Below are positions 51,074-60,193 of a stretch of DNA of 64,000 bases, piece after piece. A program made the position numbers and the translations under genes. Every line of letters starts with the position of its first letter. The first letter of the stretch is position 1. Location of the stretch: positions 1 to 64,000 of the forward strand of contig DHKP01000004.1 of NCBI GenBank assembly GCA_002404865.1, read 5' to 3'. The notes under the pieces are model-generated. The model was not told where the DNA came from. It ran no database searches and saw only the letters and a list, made by a program, of their open reading frames with translations. The DNA is from Caryophanales bacterium UBA4691. GTDB lineage: Bacteria > Bacillota_I > Bacilli_A > RFN20 > CAG-826.

Positions 51074-51921
51074 CAGAATAGCCCCCTAAGCGAAGTATAA
51101 GTGACACCGCTTTCTTTTTGATAAACAGAAATGGCCTTATTATTGACTGTGAGCAAAACTTTTTCTCCATAATCATTAGGAAGTATCATCTTTTTCCCAT
51201 CCTTGACCGCTTTTTCTAAAGAAGGGTTAATTTCATAATGTTTCATCGATGTGATGAAAGGGGTAGGGTCAACGATGGATTCTTCTTTAACACTATCTTC
51301 ATCCACTGCATTTTCCAAAGAAAAATTTCCAATAGAAAGACGCTTCAAGCTTTTTAAATGACCAATTGTTCCTAGTCTTTTTGCAATATCTTCCCCTAAT
51401 ACGCGGATATAAGTACCTGTTGATACAGTCGAAAGAAAATTAATTTCGTTTTTATAAATAGAAACAAGCTCAAGGCAATCGACATGGATTGGCCTTTCTT
51501 TCCGCTCCATCTCGATTCCTTTATGAGCGAGTTTATATAGAGCAACACCATTAACCTTAATCGCGCTCGTCATCGGAGGAACTTGATAAGAATCGCCTAA
51601 AAAAGATGCAAAAACGCGCTCAATGATTTCTTTGTTTAGCGGCGGCACATCTTCTTTTTGAACGATTTCTCCTTCTCTATCTCCTGTGGAAGTCTTTTCT
51701 CCCAAAATGAGAGTAGCAAGATACGTTTTTGGCGAAGCAGTTAAAAAAGGCAAGAACTTAGTTCCTTTATTGATTGCGATAACGAGGAGTCCACTTGCGA
51801 AAGGATCAAGCGTCCCAAGATGTCCAATCCGATGAGTGTGAAATTTCTTACCAAGTTCATTATCAACACTTCTAGAAGTTACGCCGACATTTTTATCAAA
51901 AAGTAAAATACCATTTTCCAT
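51073..51921 (-). CDS. truB: tRNA pseudouridine-55 synthase
   Basis: 282 residues. The catalytic-Asp motif HLGTLDPFASGLLVI (Asp39) and YQVPPMTSAIKVNGVALYKLA define TruB, which makes pseudouridine 55 in the T loop of tRNAs. A short C-terminal PUA-like region is present. Upstream of ribF, coupled by TGATG. It diverges from the ttcA-like gene 42 bases away. Confidence 0.94.
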   Translation of the reverse strand: MENGILLFDKNVGVTSRSVDNELGKKFHTHRIGHLGTLDPFASGLLVIAINKGTKFLPFLTASPKTYLATLILGEKTSTGDREGEIVQKEDVPPLNKEIIERVFASFLGDSYQVPPMTSAIKVNGVALYKLAHKGIEMERKERPIHVDCLELVSIYKNEINFLSTVSTGTYIRVLGEDIAKRLGTIGHLKSLKRLSIGNFSLENAVDEDSVKEESIVDPTPFITSMKHYEINPSLEKAVKDGKKMILPNDYGEKVLLTVNNKAISVYQKESGVTYTSLRGLF

Positions 51922-51962
51922 TGCGGAATCATTATAATGTTTTATCGAAATAGCGTGAATAT

Positions 51963-53078
51963 ATGGGTAAATACATTCGTAACATCTTAGCCTCGCTCCG
52001 CAAAGCGGATGAAGACTATTCTCTCATTCAAGAAAATGACAAAATCTTAGTCGGTGTATCAGGCGGAAAGGATTCTTTAGTTTTGCTGAAGGCCCTCTCG
52101 CTTTATTCCTATTTCTCACAAAAGAAATTCGAATTCCAGCCCGTATTTTTGGATTTAGGATTCCCAAAAAGTGATTTATCGGGGATTAAAAACTATATTT
52201 CAACTTGTGGAAAAGCATTAATGGTCCATGATTCCACCTTCGTTTATAGCGTTCTTCTTTCCCATCAAAAAGAAGGGCACCACATTCCTTGTTCGATATG
52301 CTCGAGAATGAAAAAAGCCGCAATGAATGAAATCGCTAAGGAAATGGGTTTCAACAAAGTCGCTTTCGCTCACCATAGCGATGATGTTTTAGAAACGCTG
52401 CTCATGAATATGATGCATGCTGGAAAAGTCGCAACATTCGAACCGAAGATGTACCTAGAAAAAAGCGGAATCACGTTTATTCGCCCTTTGTATTATGCAA
52501 AAGAAGATGACATAAAGTCGCTCATAAAAGAAGAGAATATCCCCGTGCTTGAATCTACTTGCCCCGCAAATAAACACACGGAAAGAGAATGGGCAAAAGA
52601 AGCATTAAGCGTACTCTATAAATCGCATCCAGAAGCAAAAGTGAATTTCCGTAACGCTTTAAATAATTATGCAGCCTTTTCGCTACCATTCTTAAAACTA
52701 GAATACGCAATTTCGTCTACTCCTTATTCCTTAAAACCAATACTAAAAGGGGGCGAACTAAGAGAAACCGGCTTATCAAAACACAAAGAAAAACAAGGCG
52801 AAGAAGCTTTTTTAATCAAAAAAGGTTCGAAAACTGTCGGCGAAATCGCTTGTCGAAAAGTAATGAACCATCGAATTGAAATATATGGCCTAAAAGGAGA
52901 AAAGGAAGCGAAAATTGCTGCGATTTCTAAAGTAGAAGCAATTAAATGCAAAGTCATTATCCCTGCAATTTTCGTCTTAATCGGTCAAAAAGAAAAATTC
53001 GCGGAAATGTGTGGATATAAAAAGCAATACGATATTTATTCTAAAAAAACGCGATACATGAAACGAATCAGCAAATAG
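51963..53078 (+). CDS. TtcA-like tRNA 2-thiocytidine ATPase with C-terminal extension
   Basis: 371 residues. PP-loop SGGKDS at 33-38, Fe-S ligands Cys110 and Cys113 (PCSICS) and Cys200 (STCPANKH) fit TtcA, which thiolates C32 in some tRNAs (or a related PP-loop family). A further 100 residues after about 265 (FLIKKGSKTVGEIACRK to FAEMCGYKKQYDIYS) have a GNAT-like pattern and are not part of TtcA. TATAAT (51933-51938) lies upstream, but no good ribosome site is seen before ATG 51963. Confidence 0.8.
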   Translation: MGKYIRNILASLRKADEDYSLIQENDKILVGVSGGKDSLVLLKALSLYSYFSQKKFEFQPVFLDLGFPKSDLSGIKNYISTCGKALMVHDSTFVYSVLLSHQKEGHHIPCSICSRMKKAAMNEIAKEMGFNKVAFAHHSDDVLETLLMNMMHAGKVATFEPKMYLEKSGITFIRPLYYAKEDDIKSLIKEENIPVLESTCPANKHTEREWAKEALSVLYKSHPEAKVNFRNALNNYAAFSLPFLKLEYAISSTPYSLKPILKGGELRETGLSKHKEKQGEEAFLIKKGSKTVGEIACRKVMNHRIEIYGLKGEKEAKIAAISKVEAIKCKVIIPAIFVLIGQKEKFAEMCGYKKQYDIYSKKTRYMKRISK

Positions 53079-53132
53079 CCCTTCGCCTTATAGATAGAAC
53101 TAATTCACGAAACGTTCAGGATATTAGATTTT

Positions 53133-53162
53133 TTGTAACTGTGAGTCCAAACAAGGCATAAT
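53133..53162 (+). promoter_or_regulatory. Promoter of a hypothetical gene, near-leaderless
   Basis: TTGTAA (53133-53138), 18-base spacer, CATAAT (53157-53162). The expected start, about 7 bases on, coincides with the A of ATG 53169, and the intervening T run has no ribosome site. Confidence 0.5.
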
Positions 53163-53168
53163 TTTTTT

Positions 53169-53699
53169 ATGAGAATAATGACAGATGAAGAATTTATGAC
53201 TTTATCAATAGATGAAGCTGAAAAACACATTCAAAAAAGAATTGATCCACAAGCTGCTGCAGCGATGGAAACGATGATCGATTCTTTTTCGATGCAGAAC
53301 GATCCTCATGTTGGCTGTTTTTGGTATGATACGAATACAAATTCACTATTCGGAGTGGACGCCCCTTTGGCTAGAGATGTCCCCTACTATTTTTTTCAAG
53401 AATACAATCAAAACATTAAGACCGGACATATGCTTCATAAAAAAATATGGCAAAAATATCATTTTAGAGGTCAAGATTCTAGATTTAATGGTGATTTCAA
53501 ACAAGTTCCGCGTGGTCGCGTTTTTGAGTTTGAAAACGATGGTTTTGTTGTTTTTACCGGAAGTTGGATCAAAGACTATCCAGAAGCAAAAGAAGCGATT
53601 TTATTTGAATTCGAATTAGACCCTAAGAAAACATCTTTTAGAATCGATCATCATTGGGACATCGGCCAAAGTTGGGGCAATGACGCTAACGATTTATAA
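53169..53699 (+). CDS. Hypothetical cytoplasmic protein, possibly leaderless
   Basis: 176 residues, no signal or membrane segment. I do not recognise the family. It alternates beta-like strands (HVGCFWYDTNTNSLFGV, GRVFEFENDGFVVFTGSW, FRIDHHWDIGQSWG) with short helices and has several His/Trp. No clear operon partner: it follows the ttcA-like gene by 90 bases on the same strand. Its promoter-derived mRNA seems to begin at the ATG. An in-frame ATG at 53178 is an alternative start but also lacks a ribosome site. Confidence 0.65.
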   Translation: MRIMTDEEFMTLSIDEAEKHIQKRIDPQAAAAMETMIDSFSMQNDPHVGCFWYDTNTNSLFGVDAPLARDVPYYFFQEYNQNIKTGHMLHKKIWQKYHFRGQDSRFNGDFKQVPRGRVFEFENDGFVVFTGSWIKDYPEAKEAILFEFELDPKKTSFRIDHHWDIGQSWGNDANDL

Positions 53700-53874
53700 A
53701 GTTTCTCATTATGGAGTCCAAGAATAAAATCATTCATGCGAATTGTTTAGCGAATTCTTCTTTATGCTTATTTTTATCGCTGCCCTATTTCACTTCCATA
53801 GCTTTTGGATACATCAAAATTCTAAATTTAAGGTAACTATTCCATTTTCAAGAAGAAATATTTTCGCCATTTCA

Positions 53875-54990
53875 TTATTTTTCAAATTCATTAGCCACTT
53901 CTTCCAGCAATGAACGGATTGGAAGATGCTGTGGGCAAGACTTTTCGCATCTTCCACATTTAATGCAGCTGGAAGCTTTCCCGTTTGCCTTTGTATAAAC
54001 TTCGTTATAGTAATAATTTGCATTCCAATCGTGATAGATTGTCTTGGAATTAAGGCAAGAAAATAAATTTGGAATCGCAATTTTCTTAGGACAGCCATCC
54101 ACACAATATCGACATCCGGTGCAAGGGATTAAATGCATAGATTTAAATGTCTTGCATACTTGTTTTAGTGCTTCCATTTCTTTCTCATTCAAGGATTTAT
54201 AGTCTACCGCAAATGATAAATTGTCTTCCATTTGAGATAAATTGCTCATTCCAGATAGGACCATGAAAACGTTTTTGAATCCCATCGCGAAGCGAATCGC
54301 GTAGCTAGCGGGGCTCCCACCATGGAGCTCATCGATGTATTTTTTCGCTTCGAGAGGAAGATTCGCTAAGTTACCACCTTTTACTGGTTCCATGACAATA
54401 ACCGGTTTATTGTGTTTTGCGCATACTTCATAGCATAAGCGGGATTGGACCGCTTTATCATCATAGTCGACATAATTTAATTGAATCTGAACCACTTCAA
54501 TCGAAGGATATTCATCAAGAATCTCATCTAACACCTCGGCTTGATCATGGAAAGAGATGCCAACATGCTTAATCTTCCCTTCTTTTTGAAGCTGAAACAC
54601 TGTTTCATAAGCTTTGCAGCGTTTGTATTTTTGAAAGAGATCCTTATTTTGAGCGTGAAGCAAATAAAAATCAAAATAGTCTAAGCCACAGGATTCAAGC
54701 TGCTTATGAAATAAAGGAATGATGTCCTCTTGCTGATTAAAGCAGCTTTTCGATAGTTTATCCGTAAAAATAAAGCGGTCACGAGGATAACGTTTTACAA
54801 GACAATCCCGTAAAGCGGTTTCGCTTTGCCCTTCTAAATAAACACGCGCCGTATCGAAATAGTTGAATCCTTTCGCTAAATAAAGGTCAATCATCTTACT
54901 AAATTCATTGTAATCGACTTTCCCATTTTTTAAAGGGAGCCGCATACAACCAAATCCAAAATTCTTTTTCACTTCTTTAAAAGCGTTCAT
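53875..54990 (-). CDS. Aldo/keto reductase with C-terminal [4Fe-4S] ferredoxin domain
   Basis: 371 residues. An AKR barrel (FGFGCMRLPL, YFDTARVYLEGQSE, YFDFYLLHAQNK, GISFHDQAE) is followed near 290-370 by two ferredoxin-type clusters: CTGCRYCVDGCP and CIKCGRCEKSCP. The catalytic Tyr (FDTARVY) is present. Such proteins are common in anaerobes and probably link ferredoxin to an aldehyde or ketone substrate not identifiable here. Start: ATG 54990 has AGGATAGGA before it; the frame extends eight codons but that ATG lacks a site. Confidence 0.9.
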   Translation of the reverse strand: MNAFKEVKKNFGFGCMRLPLKNGKVDYNEFSKMIDLYLAKGFNYFDTARVYLEGQSETALRDCLVKRYPRDRFIFTDKLSKSCFNQQEDIIPLFHKQLESCGLDYFDFYLLHAQNKDLFQKYKRCKAYETVFQLQKEGKIKHVGISFHDQAEVLDEILDEYPSIEVVQIQLNYVDYDDKAVQSRLCYEVCAKHNKPVIVMEPVKGGNLANLPLEAKKYIDELHGGSPASYAIRFAMGFKNVFMVLSGMSNLSQMEDNLSFAVDYKSLNEKEMEALKQVCKTFKSMHLIPCTGCRYCVDGCPKKIAIPNLFSCLNSKTIYHDWNANYYYNEVYTKANGKASSCIKCGRCEKSCPQHLPIRSLLEEVANEFEK

Positions 54991-55110
54991 GCTTCCTATC
55001 CTTTTATCGCTCATTAATATTTAGTATAAAGGATAAGGCAGTTTATACAATCGACTTTGATGTCTTCGGGAATGAAAAATGTGACCTTCTTCTGGTCACA
55101 TTTCTTGCGG

Positions 55111-55476
55111 CTATTTTTTATCGTTTTTCAAAGAAGCAAGTTCGTTTTCTTCTTTTTTGAGTGCTTTATCTAGGGATTCGGCTCTTTCGAACTGATCATC
55201 GTAAATAAAGACAATATCGGGCACTTTCCATAAGTCCATCTTTTTGGCTAAGGAAGTGCGAACAAAACCTTTGCAACGATTGAGCTCTTCAAGATTTTGC
55301 CTAGGATATTTCGCCCCAATAAAAGAGACATAGACTTTCGCTAAACTATTATCGCTATTGACGTCAACTTCATTCACCGAAGGGATGCCAATATGCGGAT
55401 TTTTTAATTCAAAAGTCAAGATATCGCTGATATTGCGCGCGATTAGGGCCTTAATTCTTCCTTTGCGGTCTGCCAT
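55111..55476 (-). CDS. rbfA: 30S ribosome-binding factor A
   Basis: 121 residues. KALIARNISDILTFELKNPHIGIPSVNEVDVNSDNSLAKVYV with the KH-like fold is typical of RbfA, a cold-shock 30S maturation factor. It is the last gene of rimP-nusA-ylxR-ylxQ-infB-rbfA and its start overlaps the infB stop by one base. Confidence 0.94.
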   Translation of the reverse strand: MADRKGRIKALIARNISDILTFELKNPHIGIPSVNEVDVNSDNSLAKVYVSFIGAKYPRQNLEELNRCKGFVRTSLAKKMDLWKVPDIVFIYDDQFERAESLDKALKKEENELASLKNDKK

Positions 55477-57335
55477 TATTTCTTCTCCACCATCTCATAG
55501 CCTTCAATGATATCTCCTTCTTTGATATCGTTGAAATTCTCAATGGATAAACCGCATTCATAGCCTTCTTTGACTTCTTTCACGTCGTCTTTGAAGCGTT
55601 TAAGAGAACCTAATTCTCCTTCGTAAGTGACTACGCCCGCTCGAAGTAGTCGCACTTTTTCTTTTGCTTTCAATTCGCCAGAGATAACATACGACCCAGC
55701 GACTGTGCCAACGTGAGAAATCTTATAGATATGGCGAACTTCTGCTTGGCCAGTGACTTGTTCAATAAGCTCAGCTTTATACATGCCCTTTAAGGCGGCA
55801 TTAATATCATCGATCATTTGGTAAATGATTCGATATGGTCGAATTTCAACATGCTGTTCTTTCGCTTTTTCGGATACGCGAGCATCTGGGCGAATATTAA
55901 AAGCGTAGATAATCGCTCCAGAAGCGCTTGCCAAAAGGACATCGTTATCGCTAATCGCCCCAGCGGCAGCGCTAATGACATGAATATGAACATGGTCATT
56001 ACTGCATTTTTCTAGTGACGCTTTTACTGCTTCAGCGCTTCCCGCGGTATCGGCTTTCACAATGACATTGATATCCTTGATTTTTCCAGCGTTAACAAGA
56101 TTATTCAAATCCGCTAAAGATAAGGCGGCATTCCCAGCTTGATTTTGCTCTTTCTTTGCCAAAGCACGGCGTTCAGCGATAGCCTTGGCTTCTTTTTCGG
56201 TCGGAAAGGCCATGAAACGGTCACCAGCGCTAGGAACTGCGCTTAATCCCGTGACCGAAACAGGCGTAGAAGGAAGAGCGACTTTCACGACTTTGCCGTG
56301 TTCGTTGGTCATTCTTCTGATTTTGCCATAGATTTCGCCTACGACTACGTAATCGCTATTGTTGAGGGTGCCGTTTTGAACGAGTAAGGTCGCTTTTGGC
56401 CCTTCTCCTTTATCAAGATTGCTTTCTAAAACAGTACCAATCGCATAACGTCTAGGATTGGCCTTAAGTTCCATCATTTCTGCTTTAACTAAAATCGCGT
56501 CAAGTAAATCGTTTATGCCTTCACCAGTCTTTGCGGAAAGAGGAATCATCATGATGTCTCCACCATATTCTTCGGCAATGACATCATGTGCCATGAGCTC
56601 TTGCTTTACGCGTTCTGGATTAGCGCCTGGCTTATCCATTTTATTAATAGCCACAATGATTTGACATTTCGCGGCTTTGGCATGATCGATTGCTTCTAGC
56701 GTTTGAGGCATAACCCCATCATCGGCAGCAACGACAAGGACGACAATATCCGTCACCTTTGCCCCACGAGCTCTCATCGCGGTAAAAGCGGCGTGCCCAG
56801 GGGTATCGATAATGGTGATTTTCTTGCCTTGGTATTCTTTTTGATAAGCGCCAATCGCTTGCGAAATCCCACCCGCTTCATGAGAGGCGACATCGCTATT
56901 GCGGATAGCGTCAATCAAGGTAGTCTTACCATGGTCAACGTGACCCATAACCGTAACAATCGCAGGACGCTCCGTAAGATCTTTAGGATCATCAACGATT
57001 TCTAAGTCTTCGAAATGATCAGCATCAACGATTTTCTCTTTTTTGAAATCGTAGCCAAATTCAAGGCAAATCGTACCGATGGTTTCATCATCAAGAAGCT
57101 GATTGATGGTGACCATTTTCCCTTGTACAAAAAGGAATTTGATAATTTGAACGCTAGGAATATTGATTGCTTTGCTTAAATCGGCCACCGAAAGAGGCTT
57201 AGAATAAACGAAAACGCCTCCGTTAACTTTCGCAAATTCCTCTTTCTTTGTGTTATGAGGATGAGAAGAGAAGTTTTCAATCCTTCGCTTCTGATTGTCA
57301 TTCTTTTTGGAATGAAATTGCTGCGTTTTTTTCAT
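55476..57335 (-). CDS. infB: Translation initiation factor IF-2
   Basis: 619 residues, a short form with a reduced N-terminal region (about 1-125). G domain: GHVDHGKTTLIDAI (near 130), DTPGHAAFTAMRARG, NKMDKPGANP; the C-terminal domains III-IV bind initiator tRNA. The GTPase joins fMet-tRNA to the 30S subunit. It overlaps ylxQ by 4 bases (ATGA) upstream and rbfA downstream. Confidence 0.96.
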   Translation of the reverse strand: MKKTQQFHSKKNDNQKRRIENFSSHPHNTKKEEFAKVNGGVFVYSKPLSVADLSKAINIPSVQIIKFLFVQGKMVTINQLLDDETIGTICLEFGYDFKKEKIVDADHFEDLEIVDDPKDLTERPAIVTVMGHVDHGKTTLIDAIRNSDVASHEAGGISQAIGAYQKEYQGKKITIIDTPGHAAFTAMRARGAKVTDIVVLVVAADDGVMPQTLEAIDHAKAAKCQIIVAINKMDKPGANPERVKQELMAHDVIAEEYGGDIMMIPLSAKTGEGINDLLDAILVKAEMMELKANPRRYAIGTVLESNLDKGEGPKATLLVQNGTLNNSDYVVVGEIYGKIRRMTNEHGKVVKVALPSTPVSVTGLSAVPSAGDRFMAFPTEKEAKAIAERRALAKKEQNQAGNAALSLADLNNLVNAGKIKDINVIVKADTAGSAEAVKASLEKCSNDHVHIHVISAAAGAISDNDVLLASASGAIIYAFNIRPDARVSEKAKEQHVEIRPYRIIYQMIDDINAALKGMYKAELIEQVTGQAEVRHIYKISHVGTVAGSYVISGELKAKEKVRLLRAGVVTYEGELGSLKRFKDDVKEVKEGYECGLSIENFNDIKEGDIIEGYEMVEKK

Positions 57336-57628
57336 CGTATCTCCTTTCGTTTTTTCTCTAAAGAAGTGGCGGCTTTCTTATCGATAATAAGAACGTAGCT
57401 CACTTCACTATATCCAACTGCGCTTCCTAATTCCCCTTTTGAATAATCTTCGTATAGAGGGGTGGAAGAGGTTTTACAAAGATGAATGATTTCTTTTTTT
57501 GTGGCTTCGCTTGCGTCAATAGCAAGGAAAGCGACTCTCCCCTTTTTTGATAGGCGTGCGCTTTCTCCGATAATGGCTTTATTTGCCCGGAATAATATCC
57601 CGATAAAACCAAGCACATTATCTTTCAT
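57332..57628 (-). CDS. ylxQ: L7Ae/L30e-like RNA-binding protein YlxQ
   Basis: 98 residues of the L7Ae/L30e/S12e fold: GILFRANKAIIGES near the N-terminus and VAFLAIDASEATKKEI with HLCKTSSTPLYEDYSKGELGSAVGYSEVSYVLI. It sits between ylxR and infB in the usual Firmicutes nusA operon order and overlaps ylxR by 11 bases and infB by 4. The exact RNA partner is unknown (kink-turn RNAs in relatives). Confidence 0.9.
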   Translation of the reverse strand: MKDNVLGFIGILFRANKAIIGESARLSKKGRVAFLAIDASEATKKEIIHLCKTSSTPLYEDYSKGELGSAVGYSEVSYVLIIDKKAATSLEKKRKEIR

Positions 57629-57884
57629 GAGATAGCCTTTCTAAAAGGGAATTAATCTCGTTTGCTTCGATAGAGCAATGAAATGCCTTATTGAGGATTT
57701 TGCCGTTTTTTAAAGCATCGATATTCGTTTCGCTATATTTTAGGTAGACGCCTCTGCCAAGTTTGTTTTGAGAGGCGTCTATTATAATTTTCCCGTCAAT
57801 TTTAATTAAGCGGAGCAAATCATCTTTTGGGAATGCTTTGCCGGAAATGATGTCTTTACGATAGCTTATTTTTTTATTTTCCAT
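57618..57884 (-). CDS. ylxR: YlxR-family (DUF448) nucleic-acid-binding protein
   Basis: 88 residues from ATG 57884. SGKAFPKDDLLRLIKIDGKIIIDASQNKLGRGVYL is the YlxR pattern, though the usual CxxCR at the N-terminus is replaced (ISYRKDIISG). Reported in some bacteria as an RNase P modulator or nucleoid-associated protein; its role here is unproven. Overlaps nusA by 11 bases and ylxQ by 11. Start uncertain: ATG 57890 is also possible; no ribosome site lies upstream, so it may depend on coupling. Confidence 0.85.
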   Translation of the reverse strand: MENKKISYRKDIISGKAFPKDDLLRLIKIDGKIIIDASQNKLGRGVYLKYSETNIDALKNGKILNKAFHCSIEANEINSLLERLSHER

Positions 57885-59583
57885 CGTCATCGTAATAGCT
57901 ATCGTATTGATCGAGATCCTCGTCATCGTCCATATTGTCAAGATCAGCGTTCATGCTTTCTTCTTGTTCAATTTGGTCGAGCTCTTCTTGGGAATAAATC
58001 GGCATTGTCCCTAACGCTGGAGCCACTTCCGTTGGCTTAACGCGTTCAACTTCTTCCTCAGTGATTTTATGAGGGCGTTTGGCTTTTGGAGTTCCACGAG
58101 TAGTTGGAGAGACTTTGCTCTTGGCTTGTTCGAGTTCTTGCTCGAGTTCTTGAAGGCTCTTAGTCGTCTTAACTTCGGCGTGAATCACTTCTTTAACGGG
58201 CTCTTCTTTCTTTTCGGCAGTAGTTATGACTGCTGGAATTTCTTCTTTTGGAAGAGGTTTTTCTTCGCTAGGAGCGCTCGTAGCATGAGTGAGCACCTCT
58301 TCTTGAGTTTCAATAGCATTAGTAGCAGGCTTAGAAACGGTTTGTTCTTTTTCGCGTTTTGCGGCTTCTTCAGCGCTTTTACGTGCATAAGCTTCTCTCT
58401 CTTCTTGCTTTTTGGCTTCTTCTGCCTGTTTTTGAAGTTCTTCCGTTGGAGTGTATTCGATATTTTCGGCTTTAGCGATAGATTCCTCTACGATATCAAT
58501 GTTCCAGCCAGTTAAACGATTGGCCAAGCGAGCGTTCGCTCCTTTTTTGCCAATGGCCAAAGAAAGTTGCTCATCGCGAACAACCGCGGTCGCTTTTGGG
58601 CGAGGGGTAGCGTTAGCGTCATCAATGTGGACGCCGAGCACTTGGGCCGGACGAAGAGATTCAGCGATAAATAAGCCTGGGTTCTTGCTATAAGAGATGA
58701 TATCGATCTTTTCTTTATCGATGCCATTGCCTAATTGAGAGACGATCTTTTGGATACGGCTTCCGCCTTGTCCAATGCAAGCGCCAGTCGCGTCTACATC
58801 GTTATTATTGCTATAAACGGCAACCTTGCTTCTTACCCCAGCTTCGCGAGCGACGCCTTTAATAATGACCGTGCCGTCATAAATTTCATGAATTTCTTCT
58901 TCGAAAAGGCGCTTTAAGAAGCCTTCGCTAGAACGGGTAACCTCTATTTGAGAGCCGTGACTTGGCTTTCCGTCATCTTGAGCTTGTTTTACTTCCTGGA
59001 TATAGACTTTGATTGGCTCACCGATATGGAAGAATTCGTCGCCGATCATTTCTCGACGCGTTAATTCAACAGTAGTTCTACCAATATTGACGGAAATGCT
59101 GCGGTCATCTGCTTTTTCGACAGTTCCCGTAATCATCTCGCCGATATGATCTTTATAGATATCGAACAAAGCGCTACGCTCAGCTTTACCGAGTTCATTG
59201 CGCAAATTCCCTTTTACGGCATTTGCAAAAACTTTGGAGAGCTCAGAAACCGTCGCTGGAATCGGATAAATATCCCCTTCTTTCCAAATGGGAGTGGTTA
59301 ATCCTTCGTTTGCGTCTTCAACGTCGATTTCTAAATAGTCATCGGTCACGTCTTTGACGACTTTTTTTAGTTGAGCTAGATAAACAGTCCCTTCTTCGAG
59401 ATTAATCTTGACCTCAACTAACGCATCATCTCCGCCACCGAGGTATTTGATGTATGCTTTTTTCAAAGCTTCGGAAAGAGCCTCCGTAACGCTTTCGACC
59501 GTTAATGCCTTTGAATTCGCGATATCGGTAACCGCGTCAATGAGCTTAGGCATTTGAATCGCATTTTTCTTTTTGCTTGGCAT
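57874..59583 (-). CDS. nusA: Transcription termination/antitermination factor NusA
   Basis: 569 residues. N-terminal domain, S1 domain (MITGTVEKADDRSISVNIG), and two KH domains (IGQGGSRIQKIVSQLGNG and IGKKGANARLANRLTGWNIDIV) are in order up to about 365; a long acidic, Lys/Glu-rich C-terminal extension (about 370-569) replaces the usual short tail. It modulates pausing, termination and antitermination. Located between rimP and ylxR; its product may act on the terminator in the leader of this same operon. Confidence 0.95.
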   Translation of the reverse strand: MPSKKKNAIQMPKLIDAVTDIANSKALTVESVTEALSEALKKAYIKYLGGGDDALVEVKINLEEGTVYLAQLKKVVKDVTDDYLEIDVEDANEGLTTPIWKEGDIYPIPATVSELSKVFANAVKGNLRNELGKAERSALFDIYKDHIGEMITGTVEKADDRSISVNIGRTTVELTRREMIGDEFFHIGEPIKVYIQEVKQAQDDGKPSHGSQIEVTRSSEGFLKRLFEEEIHEIYDGTVIIKGVAREAGVRSKVAVYSNNNDVDATGACIGQGGSRIQKIVSQLGNGIDKEKIDIISYSKNPGLFIAESLRPAQVLGVHIDDANATPRPKATAVVRDEQLSLAIGKKGANARLANRLTGWNIDIVEESIAKAENIEYTPTEELQKQAEEAKKQEEREAYARKSAEEAAKREKEQTVSKPATNAIETQEEVLTHATSAPSEEKPLPKEEIPAVITTAEKKEEPVKEVIHAEVKTTKSLQELEQELEQAKSKVSPTTRGTPKAKRPHKITEEEVERVKPTEVAPALGTMPIYSQEELDQIEQEESMNADLDNMDDDEDLDQYDSYYDDDGK

Positions 59584-59595
59584 AATGTTTTCCTT

Positions 59596-60057
59596 TCAAA
59601 ATTCAATGGCTAATCTAGCCTTATCAACATATTGTCGCTCAAGGCGAATTTTTAGTTTTTTCGCTTTTTCTTTTATTTCAAGAGTGAGCGAATGAGCGTC
59701 CGCATCGAGTAATGTCCCCTCTATTGAGTTTTTTCCTTCATAAGGGTGAGAGAGATGAATATTTATGTATTTTCCTATATATTCGTGGATTCGATATGGA
59801 TCAATCGGCTTTTCCGCACCAAGAGACGAAACGTCTAAGGTATAAGGGCCATCAATCGGGTCGTTCGCATCTAAAATTGGATTAATAAGATCGCTTACTT
59901 TCACAATATCATCAAGAGATATTGGTTCATTGCGGTCAACCACAATCGATAAGACAAGCCCGCCTTTGTCACGAAAAAGCTTAATGTCAGCGATTTCATA
60001 TCCCGCTATAGAAAGCGGTTCATCAATCAACGCTTTGACTTCTTTGATTCCTTCCAT
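59596..60057 (-). CDS. rimP: Ribosome maturation factor RimP
   Basis: 153 residues. An N-terminal GIKEVKALIDEPLSIAGYEIADIKL region and the LDVSSLGAEKPI motif (IDGPYTLDVSSLG) define RimP, needed for 30S maturation. Start: ATG 60057, after GAGGGAGG; a longer frame has no ribosome site. First gene of the nusA-infB operon, with an intrinsic terminator only about 14 bases before its start. Confidence 0.94.
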   Translation of the reverse strand: MEGIKEVKALIDEPLSIAGYEIADIKLFRDKGGLVLSIVVDRNEPISLDDIVKVSDLINPILDANDPIDGPYTLDVSSLGAEKPIDPYRIHEYIGKYINIHLSHPYEGKNSIEGTLLDADAHSLTLEIKEKAKKLKIRLERQYVDKARLAIEF

Positions 60058-60061
60058 CAAA

Positions 60062-60179
60062 ACCTCCCTCAAAAAACAAAGAGTGGCTATCACTGCCACT
60101 CCTCAGTTTAGCTTTTAGCAGAACCTCTTCCGAGGATTTTCCGCACAAAAATAATAATCGATGCCTACTGTCTTTGCAA
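60062..60179 (-). promoter_or_regulatory. Promoter and attenuator-like leader of the rimP-nusA-infB operon
   Basis: Minus-strand TTGCAA (60179-60174), 17-base spacer, TATTAT (60156-60151), start near 60144. The 87-base leader contains a hairpin CCTC-ggaa-GAGG (about 60124-60135) then the terminator at 60071-60101 and the ribosome site. Transcription must pass the terminator to express the operon, so this looks like an attenuation leader, as reported for the nusA operon of B. subtilis. Confidence 0.55.
60071..60101 (-). terminator. Intrinsic terminator in the rimP leader
   Basis: GAGTGGC (60081-60087) pairs perfectly with GCCACTC (60095-60101) around a 7-base loop; on the minus strand it is followed by TTTGTTTTTTG. 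It also serves as the terminator for degV upstream. Confidence 0.85.
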
Positions 60180-60193
60180 GATGTTCGTATGTT

